A stretch of 64,000 nucleotides of DNA from Trogon surrucura (taxonomy: Eukaryota > Chordata > Aves > Trogoniformes > Trogonidae): positions 1,209,501-1,273,500 of the forward strand of contig CM036642.1 in the NCBI GenBank assembly GCA_020746105.1, read 5' to 3'. Both the position numbers and the translations under genes were made by a program. Below are positions 61,601 to 64,000 of the stretch, piece by piece (positions within the stretch are counted from its first letter, which is position 1; every line of letters starts with the position of its first letter). Under the pieces are notes generated by a model that ran no database searches, was not told the DNA's origin, and saw nothing but the letters and a program-made list of their open reading frames with translations.

Positions 61601-62033
61601 TGTCTGTGTGTCAATGCAAACTCCCCCCCTCAACCGACAGGCACAGCCCGAGCATGCACACTTGTGTCCCCAGGCTAATCATTGTGCAGCTCTGCACAAG
61701 CTGCAGCGAGGATTATTTGCTTAGCAGGCTCCTTTTTCCCCCCTCAATTCTTAAAATCAGCCGGTGGCGGTACCACAGACAGCATCCTTTGGAGGAGCGA
61801 GCCAGCGAAAAAGCGGAAATCAAAAAAAACCAAACCCCAAGCACCGCCGAAAAGCGCCGCATCAAAACACGACGAGGCTGCGTTGCCCAACGAGACGCAA
61901 TCCCGTCTGCAAAAAGGAGGCGAGGGGAGAAAAACACGGCGTTTACCTGACAGGAGATCTGCACGAGGTAGACCAGTTCCTTGGACTCGCAGCCGTTTCT
62001 CGTTACTTCATTCTGTTCCTCCGGGAGCGAAAG
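1548..62033 (-). CDS. ARHGAP32: ARHGAP32 (p250GAP/RICS) Rho GTPase-activating protein, partial, 10 exons
   Basis: Partial gene on the minus strand. Its exons in transcript order are 62033-61947, 48885-48748, 46761-46669, 45481-45359, 43841-43764, 37111-37030, 14305-14156, 3984-3882, 2071-1927 and 1630-1548. All junctions are GT-AG with matching phases, and the total is 1082 nt without a stop. The order PX, SH3, basic linker, RhoGAP is specific to the ARHGAP32/ARHGAP33 pair. The linker beginning [19 protein letters not shown] and the PX core [19 protein letters not shown] match ARHGAP32 as I remember it. ARHGAP33 differs there (RGKLAGLLRTFMRSRP). From the family, the protein stimulates GTP hydrolysis by RhoA, Rac1 and Cdc42. 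It acts at dendritic spines and membranes with beta-catenin/N-cadherin, NMDA receptor and PSD-95 partners. The 5' exons and the exons after mid-RhoGAP are outside the window. No break or stop was seen in any exon. Confidence 0.96.
1927..2071 (-). CDS. ARHGAP32: ARHGAP32 exon: RhoGAP central helices
   Basis: This 145-nt exon completes an Arg codon with its first base and then has 48 codons. It starts [19 protein letters not shown], contains [19 protein letters not shown] and ends LYEKFS in phase 0. The [12 protein letters not shown] helix is the most conserved part of RhoGAP domains outside the arginine finger and carries the lysine that supports the finger. The acceptor is TTTCCAG and the donor TCG|GTAAGC. 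The intron to the next exon is only 296 bp. Confidence 0.96.
2072..3881. other. Intron 1.8 kb
   Basis: This intron lies between the arginine-finger exon and the central RhoGAP exon. It has short homopolymer runs and AT-rich stretches. I recognise no repeat family or additional exon. Confidence 0.7.
3882..3984 (-). CDS. ARHGAP32: ARHGAP32 exon: RhoGAP arginine-finger exon
   Basis: This 103-nt exon enters in phase 1 and leaves after two bases of a codon. The translation is (V)[15 protein letters not shown] followed by [18 protein letters not shown](R). The arginine in GIYRLSG is the catalytic arginine finger, which RhoGAP domains insert into the GTPase active site. It is present, so the domain should be catalytically competent. 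The acceptor is CCTTTAG and the donor CCG|GTAAGG. Confidence 0.96.
4988..5033. repeat. Poly-T (14) / poly-A (16) inverted pair
   Basis: Fourteen T and sixteen A residues are separated by 16 bases (GCAGCAAACACAGAGT). They could pair as a hairpin in RNA from either strand. This may be two independent slippage tracts. Confidence 0.85.
7780..7797. repeat. C18 homopolymer
   Basis: An uninterrupted run of 18 C. In the pre-mRNA of the minus-strand gene this is a run of 18 G, a strong candidate for G-quadruplex formation and a site prone to length error in sequencing. Confidence 0.95.
9469..9512 (+). mobile_element. CR1 LINE 3'-end remnant
   Basis: The sequence reads ACTCAACGATCTTAAAGGTC and continues TTTTCCAACC and ATGATTCTAT, the standard end of avian CR1 elements. 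Only the last 45 bases or so are kept, a strongly 5'-truncated copy, with its 3' end on the plus strand (antisense to ARHGAP32). Confidence 0.85.
14156..14305 (-). CDS. ARHGAP32: ARHGAP32 exon: basic linker, putative start codon of the short isoform
   Basis: This 150-nt exon has entry phase 1 and exit phase 1. It begins with the last two bases of a Val codon, then [19 protein letters not shown], a very basic stretch, and ends [11 protein letters not shown] plus one base. It starts the RhoGAP domain (FGCDLGEHL). The methionine codon at 14261-14259 (in TFMKS) corresponds to the residue where the short human isoform (RICS, lacking PX and SH3) is annotated to start, by my memory of the human protein (M350). 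The acceptor TTGCGCAG is pyrimidine-poor at its very end. The donor is GACG|GTGAGA. Confidence 0.96.
14259..14261 (-). promoter_or_regulatory. ARHGAP32: Candidate internal start codon (short RICS isoform)
   Basis: This ATG lies 15 codons into the linker exon, followed by [13 protein letters not shown]. Counting along the human protein from memory, the equivalent methionine is residue 350, the annotated start of the isoform without PX and SH3. The base at -3 is T, a weak Kozak context, so initiation here would depend on the absence of upstream ATGs in the short transcript. Confidence 0.6.
16885..16938 (-). mobile_element. CR1 LINE 3'-end remnant
   Basis: TCACAGAATCACAGAATGTT, then GGATTGGAAGGGACCTC and AGATCATCAAGTC, is the reverse complement of the CR1 3' terminus with its short terminal repeats. 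It is about 54 bases long, in the same orientation as the gene. Confidence 0.9.
22230..23200 (-). promoter_or_regulatory. ARHGAP32: Intronic CpG island: candidate promoter of the short ARHGAP32 isoform
   Basis: This GC-rich, CpG-dense block stands out from AT-rich intron on both sides; it is densest at about 22690-22910. It sits in the intron directly upstream of the exon carrying the short-isoform ATG. Seen in the sequence: a consensus GC box (GGGGCGGGC, 22794-22802), further GC-rich Sp1-like sites around 22860-22900, a TATA-like GGATAAAA on the minus strand (23065-23058) and a 12-bp palindrome CCCTCATGAGGG (23044-23055). On the minus strand the densest part is followed by a good splice donor at 22709. 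That a brain-enriched isoform without PX and SH3 exists is family knowledge. Placing its promoter here is my inference. Confidence 0.6.
22709..23030 (-). other. ARHGAP32: Candidate alternative first exon of ARHGAP32
   Basis: The 3' end is set by the donor GGGAAG|GTAAGA, whose last exonic base is 22709. The 5' end is a guess, taken about 30 bases downstream of the TATA-like sequence. An in-frame ATG at 23009-23007 opens 100 codons rich in Gly, Arg and Pro with no stop, ending in exactly the phase (one base over) that the linker exon at 14305 accepts. The family norm is that the short isoform starts at the downstream methionine, so this exon may equally be 5' untranslated. A second frame is also open through the exon, so openness alone is weak evidence in such GC-rich DNA. 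Confidence 0.4.
23193..23465 (+). mobile_element. CR1 LINE 3' fragment beside the CpG island
   Basis: It starts TTTTGGGCCCCTCGCTACAA and runs through GGACATGGAGGTGCTGAAG, GGTTGTAGCGAGGTGGGTG and TTGGATATTAGGAAAAATTT. These are the successive blocks of the end of the CR1 reverse-transcriptase ORF and its 3' UTR. Compared with intact copies as I know them, it has internal deletions and lacks the 3' terminus. It is antisense to the gene and abuts the upstream edge of the promoter candidate. Confidence 0.9.
28282..28316 (-). mobile_element. Possible CR1 remnant
   Basis: The stretch ACCAGACCAGGTTGCTCAGC, then GCCCCGTTGG, resembles a block seen in minus-oriented CR1 copies in birds. The match is short and the flanks are not convincing. 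Confidence 0.4.
37030..37111 (-). CDS. ARHGAP32: ARHGAP32 exon: end of SH3
   Basis: This 82-nt exon enters in phase 0 and leaves after one base of a codon. The 27 codons start [16 protein letters not shown] and end NSVPKP. The motif [11 protein letters not shown] is the last SH3 strands, with the conserved proline and the V of the binding surface. The acceptor is TACGACAG and the donor CAG|GTATGT. From here on the gene's exon phases are no longer 0-0. It is followed by the longest intron in the window (22.7 kb). Confidence 0.95.
37112..43763. other. Intron 6.7 kb
   Basis: The intron between the SH3 core and SH3 end exons. It contains homopolymer runs (for example an 18-T run around 40653-40670) and otherwise unremarkable intron sequence. 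No repeat family or exon was recognised. Confidence 0.7.
43764..43841 (-). CDS. ARHGAP32: ARHGAP32 exon: SH3 domain core
   Basis: This 78-nt exon is phase 0-0 with 26 codons, starting [19 protein letters not shown] and ending RGKHGFQ. The tandem tryptophans and WRG are the SH3 peptide-binding signature. The acceptor is CTTTTGCAG and the donor CAG|GTGGGC. The family's SH3 domain mediates contacts with signalling adaptors and regulates GAP activity; the specific partner in this species cannot be read from sequence. Confidence 0.96.
44145..44304. repeat. 16-bp minisatellite, unit GAAATATAGAAAATAA
   Basis: Roughly ten near-identical head-to-tail copies; only the first copies vary (one has GAAATATGG). 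The homogeneity suggests recent expansion or homogenisation and likely length polymorphism. It lies 300 bases upstream (in transcript sense, downstream) of the SH3 core exon. Confidence 0.95.
44385..44720. other. Short CpG-rich patch in intron
   Basis: CpG-dense sequence with runs such as CACCGACGCGTCTC and GGCGACGCGGGAAGCC contrasts sharply with the AT-rich minisatellite next to it. I see no splice donor that would make a first exon, so no promoter is claimed. Confidence 0.45.
45359..45481 (-). CDS. ARHGAP32: ARHGAP32 exon: PX-SH3 connector and start of SH3
   Basis: This 123-nt exon is phase 0-0 with 41 codons. It starts [18 protein letters not shown] and ends [19 protein letters not shown]. 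The second half is the first SH3 strand and RT loop: the ALYDY-type motif is replaced by [13 protein letters not shown], as is usual in this subfamily. The acceptor is TCGTTTCAG and the donor GAG|GTAAAT. The neighbouring SH3 exon follows 1.5 kb downstream. Confidence 0.96.
45482..46668. other. Intron 1.2 kb
   Basis: The intron between the PX-end exon and the SH3-start exon. I see no repeat family, RNA gene or additional exon in it. Confidence 0.7.
46669..46761 (-). CDS. ARHGAP32: ARHGAP32 exon: C-terminal helices of the PX domain
   Basis: This 93-nt exon is phase 0-0 with 31 codons, starting [18 protein letters not shown] and ending CGPALTWME. It forms the last helices of the PX fold and the start of the PX-SH3 connector. 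The acceptor CTGTTCCAG is preceded by a short pyrimidine tract. Immediately upstream of that (46783-46804) is a TA dinucleotide run, placing a microsatellite in the usual branch-point zone. The donor is GAG|GTACGG. Confidence 0.95.
46781..46804. repeat. TA microsatellite beside an acceptor
   Basis: A short alternating TA run with one C interruption begins 20 bases from the exon boundary at 46761. On the gene strand it lies just upstream of the pyrimidine tract. Confidence 0.9.
47200..47252 (+). mobile_element. CR1 LINE 3'-end remnant
   Basis: GGTTGGACTAGATCATCTTT, then GAGGTCCCTTCCAACC and AACATTCTGTGATG, is a nearly canonical CR1 3' terminus. About 53 bases are kept, antisense to the gene. 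Confidence 0.93.
48344..48388. repeat. T-rich tandem motif TTTTTTTAAAGACTGGG
   Basis: Three imperfect copies of a T run followed by TAAAGACTGGG (the last is TAAGACTG), adjoining further T-rich sequence from 48317. Confidence 0.85.
48748..48885 (-). CDS. ARHGAP32: ARHGAP32 exon: PX domain core
   Basis: This 138-nt exon is phase 0 at both ends and has 46 codons, starting [16 protein letters not shown] and ending LKDSPE. It carries the PX basic/aromatic phosphoinositide-contact motif (KRSYEDF) and the following helix with [18 protein letters not shown] domains bind phosphoinositides, and in PX-RICS this domain directs membrane and Golgi/endosome targeting (family knowledge). The acceptor is CTGTGCAG and the donor is GAG|GTAAAT. 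It is separated from the previous exon by 13 kb and from the next by 2 kb. No abnormal residues were noticed. Confidence 0.96.
49681..49737 (-). other. Candidate 57-nt cassette exon in the PX intron
   Basis: On the minus strand a strong acceptor (TTTTTTTCTCTTTAG) and a strong donor (CAGAAG|GTGAGG) enclose 57 nt. The length is divisible by three, and the flanking PX exons are both phase 0, so inclusion would add 19 residues (starting [10 protein letters not shown]) with no stop. A second open frame reads [19 protein letters not shown], which looks more protein-like but does not fit the phase of the neighbours. Human ARHGAP32, as I recall it, has no insert here. It may be a chance pair of splice signals. 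Confidence 0.25.
51880..51968. repeat. Possible ancient palindromic (MITE-like) element
   Basis: The segment starts CCTGATTTCCAGAAGCATCT. Its centre is the inverted repeat TCCCATTAGTTTCAATGGGA (51908-51927), and it ends near AGCACTGAG and GTGATTTCCTGG. This arrangement resembles an old palindromic repeat common in turtle, crocodile and bird DNA, which I know only from memory and cannot name. The outer arms are strongly diverged. Confidence 0.35.
54262..54470. repeat. TA-rich minisatellite, unit near TGCATATATATATTTACAA
   Basis: It begins with a TA run and passes into alternating units ending ATTTACAA(A)TGCATATATA and ATTTACAATGCATATGTATA, each about 18-20 bp. The strict alternation of the ATATA and ATGTA forms gives a higher-order unit of about 36-40 bp. 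The array is AT-only in large part and nearly palindromic, so it can form cruciform or hairpin structures. Confidence 0.93.
59277..59524. repeat. CCAT tetranucleotide array
   Basis: About 250 bases of (CCAT)n interrupted by recurring CCATGATT and CCTCCACCCATCAT blocks, which themselves repeat as larger units in the right half. Open frames across it translate to Ser-Ile-His-Pro or Trp-Met-Asp repeats and are not genes. Confidence 0.96.
61947..62033 (-). CDS. ARHGAP32: ARHGAP32 exon: lead-in to the PX domain
   Basis: This is the most 5' exon of the gene in the window: 87 nt, phase 0 at both ends, 29 codons. The translation begins [10 protein letters not shown] and ends [12 protein letters not shown]. 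That matches the stretch of ARHGAP32 just before the PX core, where the first PX beta strands lie. The acceptor GGTGTAG follows a pyrimidine-rich tract at 62036-62065 (read on the minus strand), and the donor is CAG|GTAAAC. The next exon upstream should encode the segment ending YENVEFGSIQ. I could not find it between 62034 and 64000, so it lies outside the window. Confidence 0.93.
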
Positions 62034-64000
62034 CTACACCAAGGGAGCGGGGAGGGGGTGGAGAGAAGAGGGAGAGAGAAAGAGCAGGTCAGTGAGCAGG
62101 GCTAAGCCAGGCATGTAATAACGCGTGAAGCACAACATTCACAGCAACTTGCTCCAAGACGTGCTGAGTATCGGGGAATCGGGGAAGCGCTCGTCTGGCT
62201 GGAGTCGTCAGACAGAAAATATTCAGCCTTCGTGGCTGACGTGTGCCATTAATCCAATTGGCATCTCACCTAATAGTTTAAAAACCAAAAAATGCTTCCA
62301 ATGTAGAGCAACCGTGAGAAGGCAAACTGTTTGAGCTTGGGCTTAGAAGTCTGCCAAAATAACCGTTCCCTGAAAATACCTCCGTACGTACTCACGGACC
62401 AGGTAACAGCGAATCCCTCTTCAATTTTATGCAGCTTTTTATTTTATATGTTCAGGCAGACATTGGATAATAAAGCCTATCTCCTAATTTCAGTGTTTTC
62501 AAGCCATTTACCACAAGAAGAGAGTTTTTACCATCCATCACGTAGAGCCATTAACATCAGGGTGGGCTTTTCTTCGGAGCAGCGAGGAGAGATTTAACCG
62601 TGTCATTCCCGCAGATGGACCGAGCACTAGTCCTGCTCTTAGTCCTGCTACTCCCACTAGTCCTGACAGCCTGCACTTAAAATGCATCACGTCAACAGGA
62701 TGAGATTTATCTCAGCCCCTCTGCACACACCAGCCATCACCGCTGTCTTTACTCCTTATATGATGGACATGAAATTGCAGTGAAAGCCGGAAGAGTTATT
62801 CGCTTTTTTTCCTTAAGCAGAAATGATGTCGGGTTAAAAGAAAAAAATGCTCAAGAAGAGTCCAGGGCTTTTTACACAAAGGTCTTTTTGGAAAAAGAAG
62901 AAAACTACGTACGTAAAAATGTAAGTCTGTAAAAAAATCAGAATTAGCCCAGAACAAAAAGAAAAGCAATAAGTGAAAGCAAAAATAAACATGAGACTGA
63001 GAAGAAGAATCACCAAATGCTGTATTTTAAAGAATGTGAGAAAAAATCAGAACCACGTGACAAACTCAGCGGCTCCCTGAACATCTTCAAGGCCTGATTC
63101 TGCCCAACACAACGCGGGGTCAAGTTAAAACAAAAGCTGAATTGCATCACCTATCAGAGAAAAGTCACAAAAGGTCACTGAACAAATCGTGTCTGCAGAA
63201 AGACAGAGAGTAGAACTGTTCACAAAGGAAAATCTACTGGTGTTACCCTGCAATGTAACTGTCCTCGCAGCAAAACACCCTGCAAGGTGAATATTCCGTT
63301 ACACGCGGCACAACTTTTGTTTCGTTAATCGACACACGTTATCGTTCTTTCCAAAACTCTGGATGTCACGGTGTTCGAAAGCCTTTCCTCCCGCAGCATC
63401 CCTTCCAAACCACACGCCGCAGCTCCCTCACGAGAAGCAAAAGCCTCTCTTGACCTTAGCGCGCTCCGAACAGGACTCGGGCGCAGAATTCGGTCGACCC
63501 CAAATTGGGAAATCAATTTTCATCTTCTAAGGGATGGGCCACACAAGCAGGGTAGCCCTGTAACAGTTTCAGTATCGTGAGAGACAGCTGAAACGATCTG
63601 TAAATAGCATCTCTGGTAACTGATTGAAGTGTTAATCAGCGTACTTGGTATACGATATATAAATTGAAATGCTAAACCCCGGAGCGGGCAGGGAATTTTC
63701 CCTCTACCAGCGAATTCACGCCGCGTCACCTCGCGCGGTTGATGAACAAGAGCTGCAGTTCCCAACACAAGGAGCTGCCAAACGATGGGTAACTAAAACA
63801 AACCAGAAACTCCCAAGAGCAGGAGGGATCTCACAGTGTCAACAGCGACAGCATCACCTTGACAGCTTGAAAGACAAAACGAAGCCGCGTTGTACCTCGC
63901 TCGTGCCCAATTTTCCCAAAAAGGGCAGCCAAGACTTCATTGGTGCCACGTATATGGGCAGGACTAGCTTAAAGATGCTTCCAGTCCACGCGCTGTTCCC
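62034..64000. other. Intron, continues past right edge
   Basis: The 3' part (acceptor side) of the ARHGAP32 intron that precedes the PX lead-in exon. A short direct repeat of TAGTCCTG lies at 62625-62665. No upstream coding exon was found. Confidence 0.75.
62625..62665. repeat. Short direct repeat around TAGTCCTG
   Basis: Three copies of (C)TTAGTCCTG or CTAGTCCTG in 41 bases, spaced 11 and 18 bases apart. Confidence 0.7.

Larger units (their letters stand above)
48886..61946. other. Intron 13.1 kb
   Basis: The intron between the PX lead-in and PX core exons. It holds the candidate cassette exon (49681-49737), an ancient palindromic element (51880-51968), a TA/TGCATATA repeat (54262-54470) and a CCAT tetranucleotide array (59277-59524). 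Long open frames (49536-50231 and 58110-58880) lack any recognisable domain and are treated as chance. Confidence 0.75.

Noticed and set aside
1548-62033. Assignment to ARHGAP33, ARHGAP31 or ARHGAP30 instead of ARHGAP32
   Set aside because: ARHGAP31 and ARHGAP30 lack PX and SH3 domains. ARHGAP33 has a different linker (RGKLAGLLRTFMRSRP) and PX core from memory, whereas [19 protein letters not shown] fits ARHGAP32.
1-64000. Viral, CRISPR, toxin, tRNA or rRNA elements
   Set aside because: None seen on either strand; all recognised mobile DNA is CR1 LINE remnants plus one possible old MITE-like palindrome.

Overview
The window is vertebrate and almost certainly avian. The signs are several 3'-end fragments of the CR1 LINE, whose terminal sequences are typical of bird genomes, and a long multi-exon gene with GT-AG introns. 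I do not assign a species. No viral, bacterial or exotic system was found. Apart from one host gene, the window is intron sequence, simple repeats and LINE fragments.

The gene is ARHGAP32 (p250GAP/RICS/GRIT/PX-RICS), a neuronal Rho-family GTPase-activating protein, on the minus strand. Ten consecutive coding exons are readable, from 62033 down to 1548. In transcript order they encode the end of the region before the PX domain, most of the PX domain, the SH3 domain, the basic linker and about two thirds of the RhoGAP domain, including the arginine finger. Every junction is GT-AG and all phases match, giving 1082 nt of continuous open frame. The N-terminal exons lie beyond 64000. The rest of the RhoGAP domain and the long C-terminal tail lie beyond position 1.

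Layout by position: 1-1047 decanucleotide satellite; 1548-3984 three RhoGAP exons; 3985-14155 a 10 kb intron; 14156-14305 the linker exon, which carries the methionine expected to start the short (RICS) isoform; 14306-37029 a 22.7 kb intron with a CpG island at about 22230-23200; 37030-46761 the SH3 exons and the end of PX; 48748-48885 the PX core exon; 48886-61946 a 13 kb intron; 61947-62033 the first PX-side exon; 62034-64000 intron.

The most interesting point is the CpG island in the intron just upstream of the linker exon. On the gene's strand it ends in a consensus splice donor at 22709. This fits the promoter and first exon of the short isoform that lacks PX and SH3. The island also holds a 100-codon ATG-started frame that would splice in frame onto the linker exon, so a novel alternative N-terminus is possible. 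A second candidate is an in-frame 57-nt cassette exon at 49681-49737. Both are inferences from sequence and need transcript data.
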